In this document: positions 18,863 through 27,944 of the stretch, in pieces | Numbering within the stretch: the first letter of the stretch is position 1 | Layout of the letters: every line of letters starts with the position of its first letter | Source: Allorhodopirellula heiligendammensis | GTDB lineage: Bacteria > Planctomycetota > Planctomycetia > Pirellulales > Pirellulaceae | NCBI RefSeq assembly: GCF_007860105.1 | Contig: NZ_SJPU01000002.1 | Span: forward strand, 857,739-921,738 | DNA: 64,000 bases | Reading direction: 5' to 3' | Made by a program: the position numbers and the translations under genes | The notes under the pieces: generated by a model | The model's database searches: none | What the model was told of the DNA's origin: nothing | What the model saw: only the letters and a program-made list of their open reading frames with translations

Positions 18863-20935
18863 ATGGACGGTCGAACAAAAACGTACTCTCCATCACTTGG
18901 GTCCATTTTGCTCTCGCGCCGTTTCATACAATCGTTTTGCTACGTGGTGCTATTGGTCAGCGTCAGCGGTTGCTGCTGCATGGGACCGACACCATTGCAA
19001 ACGGCGCACGTCGTCCCTGCCGCATTGGCCGGTTCACCGTGTAACTGGTGGTTTAAGTCGCCAGACTGCGATCCCGTATGCACCTGCGAGACTGGACTGG
19101 TTCGGTCACCAGCACTCACGTCGTCGACCAAGTCGGCGTTGTTAATGGGAGAGAGTGCCTATATTGTCGCCGAGCGTTTGCATGAAAAGTGCGACGAACG
19201 AGCGGTCGATTACTGGGCCAGAGCGGTCGCATGGACAGCCGAAGCAATGCGGGAGGGGGAACAATGCCCGTATCAATCGACATACAAGTTATACGTTCTT
19301 GGCCACAGAGAAAGTTTTGCTGACCGCGCGGCACAGATCCACAACAGCGCGATGATTCGAATTCTTTCGCAGGGGCAAGCTTATGGACGACTCGACCCGT
19401 CATCGCATCTCCAGATAAATGGTGCCAACCAGACCGTCCGCATCCCTGTGATTCATCATGGCTTTGCGTGGCAGAGTAGCGATTTCCAACAGTTACTCGT
19501 TTTCGAACCACCTCCCGGAGCCCCGGGCAATGTCTGTGGGCGAGGCGTGCCCCTGGTCGTGTTGTCGGCATTCAAAGCCCGTACTCAGTCCGGGCGGCTG
19601 ACCTGTGATGGAAGCGAGATCCAGGACCTTGCACCTTCCCAGTGCGAATCCTTCATCGACTCGCAAACACCCTTCGCTGCCACAGCGTTGATGGACATTC
19701 CAGTAGCGATCTTTCTCGACGAAACCTGTGAGCGAGATGAGGGACCTGACGTAATTGATGTAGGATCGGTGACATTGGTGAATCCACTTGTGATTGATCC
19801 TGGCACCAACGGCGGACTCGATGAGGGGCCTGCCATCGCGCAGAGTCCCGCGATGCCGCTGGACTATGCGCGTCAATCGAGTCGCTACAATCCACTAAGA
19901 GCGTTTCTCAGCGGTGACAATGGGATCGATCAGCCACGCCTTCGTTTCCTTGAGCCATATTCACCGGACAAGATCCCACTGCTCTTGGTGCATGGATTAT
20001 TATCAGATCCAGCGGTTTATCTACAAATTGGTGAGGCCGTCCATGCCGATCCGCTACTGCGCCAACGCTACCAAATATGGTTGTTCCGCTACCCGACGGG
20101 TGACAATGTCTTGAATTCGGCGGCCTCGCTGCGGCGCCAGCTTGCTGCTGCGTATGCCTGCGCTCAGGGATGCGATTGTCCGTCGCGATCAGCCGAAACG
20201 TTGCATCTTGAGGCCGGTAATTCGCCCGCCCACCGCGCTGTGATTGTCGGTCACAGCATGGGCGGCTTGCTGTCGAAACTGCAGGTGACCGATAGCGGTG
20301 ATCGACTATGGCGTGCGGTTGCCAATGTACCGTTTGAACAATTGCAAGGTTCACCAAAACTGCTCAAACAGCTGCACGAATCATTTTTCTTTCGTGCCAG
20401 CCCAAATATCGGTCGCGTCGTTTATATCGCCACACCGCACCGTGGGTCGCAGTGGGCGTCACGGTGCATCGGGCGGCTCGGTTCTACGCTGGCGGGGATC
20501 TGGGGGCAGGAGCGAGATGACTACGAGATCATTGTGCGAGATAATCCCGGCGTTTTTTCTGGTCAATACTCTGACTCTTTTCCCTCAAGTGTGGAAATGC
20601 TCCGACCCAACAGTCACCTTCTCGAAACGCTCGCAGCTACCCCATCAACGCCGTCGAGTGTGATCAACTCAATCATCGGGAAATCATGTTGGTGGCCTCG
20701 ATCGGGATGGTCCGACACGGTGGTTCCCGTCAGCAGCGCATACCGGGCGAACGCAGAATCGACCACGCTCGTCGATGCGACCCACACGGCTATCCTGCAA
20801 TCTCATGCGGCGCAGCAAACCCTGCTGGAAATCCTTCGAGTTCATCTGTCAACGCTTTCCGAGACCGCCACGCCCCCCGCCCTTGAAGATGACTTTTCGG
20901 AACTCGATCTTCATCCCGCGTTAATCGAAATCTAG
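18863..20935 (+). CDS. Lipoprotein with C-terminal alpha/beta hydrolase (lipase-like) domain
   Basis: 690 residues from the ATG at 18863. The N-terminus is a lipoprotein signal: YVVLLVSVSGC with the lipobox cysteine, followed by two more cysteines. Residues about 40-365 are an unrecognised domain rich in cysteine. The hydrolase domain starts near IPLLLVHGLLSDPAVY and has the nucleophile elbow GHSMGG, the Asp in SDTVVPV and the His in DATHTAIL. ATPHRGSQWA is lipase-like. It probably acts on a lipid, ester or polymer at the outer membrane. It shares the GHSMG core with the hydrolase at 61256. It precedes the AAA-TPR pair but is about 300 bp away. Confidence 0.82.
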   Translation: MDGRTKTYSPSLGSILLSRRFIQSFCYVVLLVSVSGCCCMGPTPLQTAHVVPAALAGSPCNWWFKSPDCDPVCTCETGLVRSPALTSSTKSALLMGESAYIVAERLHEKCDERAVDYWARAVAWTAEAMREGEQCPYQSTYKLYVLGHRESFADRAAQIHNSAMIRILSQGQAYGRLDPSSHLQINGANQTVRIPVIHHGFAWQSSDFQQLLVFEPPPGAPGNVCGRGVPLVVLSAFKARTQSGRLTCDGSEIQDLAPSQCESFIDSQTPFAATALMDIPVAIFLDETCERDEGPDVIDVGSVTLVNPLVIDPGTNGGLDEGPAIAQSPAMPLDYARQSSRYNPLRAFLSGDNGIDQPRLRFLEPYSPDKIPLLLVHGLLSDPAVYLQIGEAVHADPLLRQRYQIWLFRYPTGDNVLNSAASLRRQLAAAYACAQGCDCPSRSAETLHLEAGNSPAHRAVIVGHSMGGLLSKLQVTDSGDRLWRAVANVPFEQLQGSPKLLKQLHESFFFRASPNIGRVVYIATPHRGSQWASRCIGRLGSTLAGIWGQERDDYEIIVRDNPGVFSGQYSDSFPSSVEMLRPNSHLLETLAATPSTPSSVINSIIGKSCWWPRSGWSDTVVPVSSAYRANAESTTLVDATHTAILQSHAAQQTLLEILRVHLSTLSETATPPALEDDFSELDLHPALIEI

Positions 20936-21228
20936 GTGTCAAATCGAGCGCTCGGCGCGACGCTGGCCAGATTGGGCCTATCCCGCCGGTTGACGACCGC
21001 CGAGTCGAGCGCCGCCTAGCTCGACGTTAGACTACCTATGTCGGATAATTGCCATCCGAATACCCGGCTGAGAGACCTATGCGTTTGGCGAGGTATTGGC
21101 AAACGGCGGAAACACAATGTGTCGAGGTAGAGCTCCACATTGACGGGCGGTTTCGAATCCGTGAGATTGGTGGCAATCCTATCTCGGCATGCGTTGCTGG
21201 CATATTTTTTTCTCAATCACGATTAGCG

Positions 21229-22596
21229 ATGATGGACCCCAACCAAATTGCGATCGATGCCCTGAGCGCTGCCACGGCGGCGGCACCGGGGAATATCGAA
21301 TTAGTGCGTCAACTTTGCGAGTTGCTGATGCGAGTTGGACGTGATGGCGAAGCGGAAGAACAGGCCAAGGCAGCTGCGGCTCGGTTTCCAGAGCGTCACA
21401 ACTTCAAACTGTTGATGGCGCAGATCTTTTTCCGCCGCGGGAAAGACTCTCACGCATCAGCGATCGTCGAGACTTTGCTGAAGGCGGATCGAGACAACGC
21501 CGCAGTATTGTTGTTACATTGCCGACTGCAGCAGCGTCGCGGTGATATCCGGGGCGCCGTCGCGACGTACCAAGACGCCGTTGCCAACGACGAATCTGCA
21601 CGTGATTCAGAATTGGAAAGCCTCCTTGGGCTGCGAGATTTCGACGAATCCAACAGTGACAAGATCCCGGACGCAGTCGGCCTGCCGGGGCCGGACGATC
21701 GTGCGGACGATAGTGGTTCACTGCCGGATTTAGAAGCAGACCTATCCGACGGTTTCGAATCCGTCGGTGGCATGGATGCGGTCAAGGAACAAATCCGACT
21801 GAAGATCATTTATCCACTGCAACACGCCGAGATGTATGCGGCCTACGGTAAAAAGGTAGGTGGCGGAATTCTTCTCTATGGTCCTCCCGGATGCGGCAAG
21901 ACGCACCTCGCTCGCGCGACAGCGGGGGAGGTGGGCGCTGGCTTTCTTTCAGTCGGCATCAACGATGTCTTGGACATGTGGGTAGGTAACAGCGAAAAGA
22001 ATCTGCACGCGATCTTTGATAAGGCGCGTCGCAGTAAACCCTGCGTTCTGTTCTTCGACGAAGTCGACGCGCTCGGGGCGAGCCGTAGCGATATGCGGCG
22101 CAGTGGTGGACGGCAGATGATCAATCAGTTCCTCAGCGAACTCGATGGTGTCGAAAGCAATAACGATGGGGTGTTGATTTTGGCGGCGACCAACACTCCT
22201 TGGCATCTCGATAGTGCCTTTCGGCGTCCAGGGAGGTTTGACCGTGTGATTTTTGTACCTCCACCTGATGCCAAAGGACGGGAGGCGGTGCTCGCGATTC
22301 AACTGCGCGGCAAACCGACCGACTCGGTCGATCATGCTAAAGTAGCGGCCAAGACCGAGGGATTTTCAGGGGCGGATCTGAAATCCGTCATCGATGTCTG
22401 CGTCGAACAGAAGCTCACCGAAGCGATTGCGACGGGGATGCCCAAACCGATCGTGACAAAGGATCTGCTCGCTGCAGCCAAAACCATTCGCCCCTCGGTC
22501 AACGAGTGGTTTGCCACCGCGAGAAACCATGCTCTGTATGCAAATGAGGGTGGCGTCTACGACGAGGTGCTCGACTACATGAAAGTAAAACGCTGA
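21229..22596 (+). CDS. AAA+ ATPase with N-terminal TPR-like helical domain
   Basis: About 455 residues; the frame is open upstream to 21049, but the ATG at 21229 (or the next, 21232) begins the helical domain. Residues about 5-125 are TPR-like (ALSAATAAAPGNIELVRQL and repeats). After an acidic linker, the AAA module (about 170-400) shows GPPGCGKTHLARATA, VLFFDEVDALG, AATNTPWHLD and the arginine-finger RRPGRFDR, closest to the CDC48/FtsH type. There is no protease domain or membrane segment. The stop overlaps the start of the next gene (TGATG), so this soluble ATPase is probably made with the TPR membrane protein and may act on it. Confidence 0.87.
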   Translation: MMDPNQIAIDALSAATAAAPGNIELVRQLCELLMRVGRDGEAEEQAKAAAARFPERHNFKLLMAQIFFRRGKDSHASAIVETLLKADRDNAAVLLLHCRLQQRRGDIRGAVATYQDAVANDESARDSELESLLGLRDFDESNSDKIPDAVGLPGPDDRADDSGSLPDLEADLSDGFESVGGMDAVKEQIRLKIIYPLQHAEMYAAYGKKVGGGILLYGPPGCGKTHLARATAGEVGAGFLSVGINDVLDMWVGNSEKNLHAIFDKARRSKPCVLFFDEVDALGASRSDMRRSGGRQMINQFLSELDGVESNNDGVLILAATNTPWHLDSAFRRPGRFDRVIFVPPPDAKGREAVLAIQLRGKPTDSVDHAKVAAKTEGFSGADLKSVIDVCVEQKLTEAIATGMPKPIVTKDLLAAAKTIRPSVNEWFATARNHALYANEGGVYDEVLDYMKVKR

Positions 22597-23870
22597 TGTC
22601 CAACGATCCAAGTGAAACGATATTGCGCCGCGCCTCGATGCTGCTAGAGCAACGACGTTACAGCGCCGCTCAATCGGAACTGCGTCAGGTATTAGCGGAG
22701 AATCCGGAGCACACCTATGCACATGCATTGTTGTCACTGGCGCTCGCCCAGGACGAGCGTGTAGGAGATGCTGCCCGAACGCCGGAGCACCGGGAGCAGT
22801 TGATCGAATCCACACGGCATGCCGAATCGGCGATTGCCAGCGATCCCAATGACTCGCTCGGATTCTATGCGTTGGCATTCTCGCGTCTGCAGCGGGGTGA
22901 CTGCCCAGCAGCAATTGAAGCGGGACAAACGGCGATTGCTCTCGATCCCTATGATGCCGACTCATACGCGATTGTCGCCGGAGCTCAGCTTCAAAGCCGG
23001 CACTACGCCGAAGCTCTCGAAACCGCAGAGCAAGGTTTGAAAGTCGATCCCGAGCACGGTTCCTGCACGAATATTCGCAGTCTGGCGTTGGAACGACTCG
23101 GCCGCGGTGGGGAAGCTATCGTGGCCGCTCAGGCGCAGCTGAGTCGTCAACCCGATGATTCAACCGCTCACGCTGCGGTCGCCTACGCGCACCTCAATCA
23201 GGGCGAGTACAAAGAGGCTCAACTCGCGTTTCGTGAAGCACTACGTTTGGACCCCACCGATGAGTTTGCCCGGCGAGGGATGATCGAAGCGATCAACTCG
23301 AGCAATTTTTTCTATCGCACACTGCATCGCTATTTCGTGTGGATGGGGCGTTTGGATCAACGTGTGGCCTTCGCGTTGATGATCGGATTTTATCTGCTGA
23401 TCCAAAATATTGATCGTTTGGCCGATGCGGTTCCATTCCTGGCGCCGTACACGAGCGTTATCGTGATGGGATATGTGATTTTTGCTCTGACGACTTGGAT
23501 CGCTTCGCCGCTGATGAATACCGCCCTGCGGCTACATCCTTTCGGCCGCCACCTCCTCAATGGCAAGGAGCGACTGACCTCAACATTAATTGCGATCTTG
23601 ATGGGGTGTGCGCTGCTAAGCCTCGCCGCCGGGCTAATCTGGTTCAATCTGACCTATGCGATGGCGGGTGTGATGTACTGTTTCCTGTTATCGGTGTTCG
23701 TCGTCGCCACCATGAACATGCCCACACCCGCGGGGCGAATCGGAATTGGGATCGCGTCCGCCGTCGTCGCCATTCTTCCGTTTGCTGGAATGTTTCTTTA
23801 TTTCGTCTACGGAAGCCTGGCCATCCAGCTCGGCAGCCAAATGCTCGCTGCTCGTAGTCGAGCGTTCTAG
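22596..23870 (+). CDS. TPR protein with C-terminal membrane domain
   Basis: 424 residues. At least five TPR units fill residues 1-225 (for example RRYSAAQSELRQVLAENPEH, GDCPAAIEAGQTAIALDPYD and GEYKEAQLAFREALRLDPTD). About six hydrophobic segments follow from near 245 to 415 (VAFALMIGFYLLIQNI, VIVMGYVIFALTTWIA, LIAILMGCALLSLAAGLIW and onward). TPR units bind partner proteins, so it looks like a membrane scaffold. It overlaps the upstream AAA gene by one base. I do not recognise a named family for the membrane part. Confidence 0.82.
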   Translation: MSNDPSETILRRASMLLEQRRYSAAQSELRQVLAENPEHTYAHALLSLALAQDERVGDAARTPEHREQLIESTRHAESAIASDPNDSLGFYALAFSRLQRGDCPAAIEAGQTAIALDPYDADSYAIVAGAQLQSRHYAEALETAEQGLKVDPEHGSCTNIRSLALERLGRGGEAIVAAQAQLSRQPDDSTAHAAVAYAHLNQGEYKEAQLAFREALRLDPTDEFARRGMIEAINSSNFFYRTLHRYFVWMGRLDQRVAFALMIGFYLLIQNIDRLADAVPFLAPYTSVIVMGYVIFALTTWIASPLMNTALRLHPFGRHLLNGKERLTSTLIAILMGCALLSLAAGLIWFNLTYAMAGVMYCFLLSVFVVATMNMPTPAGRIGIGIASAVVAILPFAGMFLYFVYGSLAIQLGSQMLAARSRAF

Positions 23871-24021
23871 CAGTTCAGGATCGAAGGATCGCCCTGTCGC
23901 GGACTGATTTAGTTGCTCGAGCAAGGGATGCGGAGGAATTCAGTAGGCCCCACGCATCAGGCTGGCACGATGGCGAAGCCGTGAGGCGATGCCGAGACCT
24001 TAAGCGATGAGCGACCGGTTC

Positions 24022-25317
24022 TTAATAGCGGCCACGATTGGGTGCCGATACACGGCTGCTGACTTGGGGAACCATCGGTGTTTGCGTTATGTTGTGAGAT
24101 GCTTTACCACGGAACTCGATGAACATGAGTGCGTCAGCGCGGCCGGCAGTGGTACCAGTGATCGAGGCGAAGTCGAGAAACGGTATCGCCGCTTGTTCTC
24201 GATCGGGACTCGCAACGACTCCGCAGGACAGCAGCAGGACCATATCCGATGGCCAGCGAAAACGCTCGTGTAAACGCCAGCTAACCAACTGAGGAACTTC
24301 AATTTTGGTTCGGTGAACCTGTTGGTTGGGCAGTGGCAGGTCGAGTTCAACGGGCACGAGCTTGTCAACTTGATCGATATTGGCATTGATGACGCAATCG
24401 AGCGTGCGGCCATCGATGCTGAGCAGTGGGCTGAGTTCGAGTTGGTACCCTTCTTGGATCTCGCCAGTCTCCGGTTCATAGGGAGGCCAACCTGCTGGTG
24501 ACGGTTTGACATTGATGACGTAGTTGCGGCCCCGCGTACTGGCGAGCTTTTTCGTCTGACCGTTGTGCGTGACCATATCCACCGCTTGTACCTGTCGCAC
24601 ATCCGTACGCTGTCGCAACAGGTTCATCACTAAGGCGGCATTTTCTTTGGTCAGCAACCATGCTTGGATGCCGGGTGTTTGGACGTTCACGTGCTGCATC
24701 AGCATGTGTGCACGGCTCCGCCAATTTGGGTTGCCGACCGTCATGACTTTGAGATTCATGACCTGCGGGTCTTTGTCGCCTGCAACGAAACGATCGACGA
24801 TCGCGGCGATCGCCTGGTGCATTTCATTGGTGTGATAAACCGTCAATTCATCTCGGTCAGCAGTCATGAATCCGAAGGGTTCGGTGTGCCAGACATCGGT
24901 GCCTGTTTCACGAACGATCCAATCCACCACCGCCTGGTGAGGTCGGTCTTCGGTAGTGAGGTAGCCGGTATACGGACGCAAATCGTAGACGCGAAGTTCT
25001 TGGCCTGCGCCTCGGGGGAGTTCGCCCCCGTTGCTGAGCCGGCCCGATGATCCGCCTGAGGGAGGATTCGGGGGGGGCGCATCCTGCATACTCGGCGGTG
25101 TATCAGCACGCGACACGAATCCACCTTGCGGAGATCCTTGCGGCTGCGTCGAGGGTGCTCGGGCGACGGATGTCGACGGGAGCTGGGGGCCTTGGGCGAA
25201 TCCGTTAGAATTACACAGGCCACAAGCCAAAAGTGGGAACGCCAGCGCCACCGCCCAACAGAGCGATCCAGTAAAGACTCGTGCGCTGTCGGCCAATGCG
25301 GTTGATTTGCGTCGCAT
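24022..25317 (-). CDS. Exported protein with secretin-like domain
   Basis: 431 residues from the ATG at 25317; the frame is open upstream to 25521, where the extra part overlaps the fliM end. A signal peptide (SLCWAVALAFPLLACGLC) is followed by a proline-, serine- and glutamine-rich linker to about 100. The next region (VVDWIVRETG, then DELTVYHTNEMHQAIAAIVD) resembles the N-terminal ring domains of secretins. The end (YQLELSPLLSIDGRTLDCVI and WPSDMVLLLSCGVV) resembles secretin beta strands. It lacks the full length and pore lips of a secretin, so a secretin-derived periplasmic protein is my best reading. It follows the fliM-like gene. Confidence 0.6.
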   Translation of the reverse strand: MRRKSTALADSARVFTGSLCWAVALAFPLLACGLCNSNGFAQGPQLPSTSVARAPSTQPQGSPQGGFVSRADTPPSMQDAPPPNPPSGGSSGRLSNGGELPRGAGQELRVYDLRPYTGYLTTEDRPHQAVVDWIVRETGTDVWHTEPFGFMTADRDELTVYHTNEMHQAIAAIVDRFVAGDKDPQVMNLKVMTVGNPNWRSRAHMLMQHVNVQTPGIQAWLLTKENAALVMNLLRQRTDVRQVQAVDMVTHNGQTKKLASTRGRNYVINVKPSPAGWPPYEPETGEIQEGYQLELSPLLSIDGRTLDCVINANIDQVDKLVPVELDLPLPNQQVHRTKIEVPQLVSWRLHERFRWPSDMVLLLSCGVVASPDREQAAIPFLDFASITGTTAGRADALMFIEFRGKASHNITQTPMVPQVSSRVSAPNRGRY

Positions 25318-25507
25318 GATAAGTTCGTGGAGCAAGAGGAACGGCGTCAAGTTGCTGGCGACAGGAGGATGCAACGCTGTGAGTTTGCAAGTCTGTCGGC
25401 AAGGGTTCCTCGCAGCTATAGGAATTTTCCGCAATTTTCCGCAAGTCGAATTGCGAGAAATCGAGCCGCGAAAACCGACAGGATTCACTCTTGCAAGGCA
25501 AATCCAA

Positions 25508-26542
25508 CTACCTCGGTTCAATCACAGATCGAATCTGAACCGCTTTCTTGCCATGGTAGGCTCCTGCGGACGCCTGGAATTTGGGGATTTCCTGGATCGC
25601 CACTTCGAGCGGATGGGCAATCTCCTGCTCGGTCGTGATGATGTCTCCAACCGCGAGACCGAGCAGATCGCTGGTCTTGATTCGGCTCCGAGCGAGAGTG
25701 ACGACTACATTGACGTTGGCAGCATCAATATTCCCGGCAATTTGACTCCGATTCCCTACGGTGGATGGAGCGTTTCCCTGCTCGTCGCGGCCGCGTTCTG
25801 ATAGTTTTTCGCGACACCTCTCAACCGATTGGACAGGGATACACAACGTCATCTGGCCCGAGTTCTTGCCCCAGTGAACCTCAAAACCAACTTGAATCAC
25901 AGGGTCGTCCACACCCGCAATCGGGACACGATGCGGTGTGCTCTCAATGGACTCTAGCTCAGGTTGCAGCGTGGCAACATTCGTCCACGCAGAAATGATT
26001 TGATCCAAGAACAAGGTCACGACTCGCGACATCAAGCGGGTTTCCACCTCCGTCAGGGGCCGACAGATGTTCTCGCCGGGCACTGGGTCACCACCGAGCA
26101 TGCGGTCGATGATTGCGAACGCCAGCGGCGGAGCAATGTCGAGCATCCAGCTGCCGTCCAGGGGCGCAGGCGTGATCACGCCCAGGCAACTCGGTTTTTG
26201 TCGGGACGATACAAAATCACCGTAAGCCACTGCGTCCATGCTAGACAGTTTGACGTCGAGCGGGGCGCGTAATAGACGCGAGAACGAGTTGCTAAAATCG
26301 CGAGCGAGAGACGCATGCAACGACCATAGCGTGTGCATATGATCCTTGCCGATGCGGTCAGGGCGTTTGAAGTCATACGCTCTGATCTCGGGCTCCTCTA
26401 CCGAGGGGCCCGGTTCGCTGCTCGCTAAACGAGTTCCAGAAGATGGCTGGTGGCGTTCCTGTGGATCCTCACCACCCAAGGCCGATTCCATGGCTTTACG
26501 CAAATTCGCGACTTGATTGGGGCTTAGCGATTCGGCGGACAT
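25508..26542 (-). CDS. fliM: Flagellar motor switch protein FliM-like
   Basis: 344 residues, near the FliM length. The middle CheC-like domain has DFKRPDRIGKDHMHTLWSLH, ARDFSNSFSRLLRAPLDVKL and DIAPPLAFAIIDRMLGG. The C-terminal SpoA domain contains VVVTLARSRIKTSDLLGLAVGD. FliM forms the C-ring of the flagellar rotor and binds phosphorylated CheY through an N-terminal LSQxEIDxLL peptide. Here that position reads LSPNQVANLRKAM, so CheY binding is doubtful. No other flagellar gene is near; it sits 8 bp after proA and upstream of a secretin-like gene. Confidence 0.9.
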   Translation of the reverse strand: MSAESLSPNQVANLRKAMESALGGEDPQERHQPSSGTRLASSEPGPSVEEPEIRAYDFKRPDRIGKDHMHTLWSLHASLARDFSNSFSRLLRAPLDVKLSSMDAVAYGDFVSSRQKPSCLGVITPAPLDGSWMLDIAPPLAFAIIDRMLGGDPVPGENICRPLTEVETRLMSRVVTLFLDQIISAWTNVATLQPELESIESTPHRVPIAGVDDPVIQVGFEVHWGKNSGQMTLCIPVQSVERCREKLSERGRDEQGNAPSTVGNRSQIAGNIDAANVNVVVTLARSRIKTSDLLGLAVGDIITTEQEIAHPLEVAIQEIPKFQASAGAYHGKKAVQIRSVIEPR

Positions 26543-26550
26543 GAAAAACC

Positions 26551-27813
26551 TCAGCTACGTATGTGACCGTTCCCACGTACGATGTACTTGTAGCTGGTCA
26601 GTTCCCGCAAGCCGCATGGGCCACGGGCGTGAAACTTATCGGTGGAAATTCCAATTTCAGCGCCCAGACCGAACATCCCACCGTCATTGAACCGCGTGCT
26701 GGCATTGACCATCACCGCAGCGCTATCGACTAGGTTTGTGAATTGCTCGGCCGTGGCAATGTCATTGGTGATAATCGCCTCGGTGTGCCCGGACCCATAT
26801 TCCGCGATGTGGTCGGTCGCGGCGTCGAGTGAATCGACGACCGCGATACTGATCGTCGGACCTAGGTACTCCGTCGCAAAATCCTCTGGCGTGGCAGGAA
26901 CGCCGTCTGAGACGTACTTCGCCGCTCGCTCGTCAACCCGCATCTCGATACCTCGCGAGGTCAGTCGCTCGGCAATTTTTGGCAATACTTCGGCGGCGAT
27001 TTTCTCATGAACGAGTAAGGATTCACACGCATTGCAAACACCCAAGCGATGACATTTCGCGTTCTCGACGACGCTGACTGCCATGTCGATGTCAGCGTTC
27101 GCATCGACGTAAACGTGGCAGTTTCCGTTGTAGTGCTTGATAACGGGCATGGTGGCTTCGCTGGCTACCCGGCGAATCAACCCCTCACCGCCACGCGGGA
27201 TCGTGACGTCGATTTGTTTATCCATTTTCAGGAAGTGCCCCACAGCGGCACGATCGGTCGTTGCGACCAACTGTACAGCGTGTTCGGGAACACCGACTTT
27301 ACGAGCAACTTCGGAGAGTACGTCGACGATTGCCCGGCTGCTGTGCATGGCTTCTTTACCACCACGCAAGATTACTGCATTGCCGCTTTTAACGCAGATG
27401 CCGGCGGCGTCTGCGGTCACATTAGGACGACTCTCGTAGATGAAGAATACCACTCCCAGCGGCACCCGGCGCTTCTCAATCCGCATCCCGCCAGGACGTG
27501 TAAACCCGTCGAGAATCTCCCCGATGGGGTCCTTGAGGGCAGCAATTTCGCGTAAACCCGTGGCAATTCCCTCGATACGGCCAGCATCCAACCGCAAGCG
27601 ATCGATGCTGGCGTCGGTGAGCCCATAATCTGGCGCGGCAGCCAAATCTCGCTCATTGGCAGCGAGAATGGTTGGTGTGGCGGCGACGAGTGCATCGGCC
27701 GAATCCAGGAGCCAGCGATTCTTGATCGTGGTATCGAGAGTAGCGAGTTGGCGGGAGGCCGCCTTCGCCGCGGACGCGATTTCGAGACAGGTTTCAGATA
27801 ACTCAGCTGACAT
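26551..27813 (-). CDS. proA: Gamma-glutamyl phosphate reductase
   Basis: 420 residues, the normal length. It reduces gamma-glutamyl phosphate to glutamate semialdehyde with NADPH, the second step of proline synthesis. Conserved segments include VPLGVVFFIYESRPNVTAD, AVILRGGKEA, TIPRGGEGLIRRV and the active-site cysteine region CHRLGVCNACESLLVH. The C-terminus has NASTRFNDGGMFGLGAEIG and STDKFHARGPCGLRELTSYK, both typical. proB is not in the window. The fliM-like gene follows after 8 bp, suggesting one transcript. Confidence 0.97.
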   Translation of the reverse strand: MSAELSETCLEIASAAKAASRQLATLDTTIKNRWLLDSADALVAATPTILAANERDLAAAPDYGLTDASIDRLRLDAGRIEGIATGLREIAALKDPIGEILDGFTRPGGMRIEKRRVPLGVVFFIYESRPNVTADAAGICVKSGNAVILRGGKEAMHSSRAIVDVLSEVARKVGVPEHAVQLVATTDRAAVGHFLKMDKQIDVTIPRGGEGLIRRVASEATMPVIKHYNGNCHVYVDANADIDMAVSVVENAKCHRLGVCNACESLLVHEKIAAEVLPKIAERLTSRGIEMRVDERAAKYVSDGVPATPEDFATEYLGPTISIAVVDSLDAATDHIAEYGSGHTEAIITNDIATAEQFTNLVDSAAVMVNASTRFNDGGMFGLGAEIGISTDKFHARGPCGLRELTSYKYIVRGNGHIRS

Positions 27814-27944
27814 TTTGTTTCGTAAATTGTTGGAAATACGTCGAGATCCGATCGCCGCAGACGACGACCACGTACACCATTAGCCTAGAGCAACAAGCAA
27901 GACTCCGCGACCGTGGAGGGCGAAAGCCCCGGTGGGGTGTGCTT

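Noticed and set aside
27918-27929. GGGC-GAAA-GCCC hairpin as a terminator of the sulfatase gene
   Set aside because: The stem is only four base pairs and no T-run follows on the transcribed strand.
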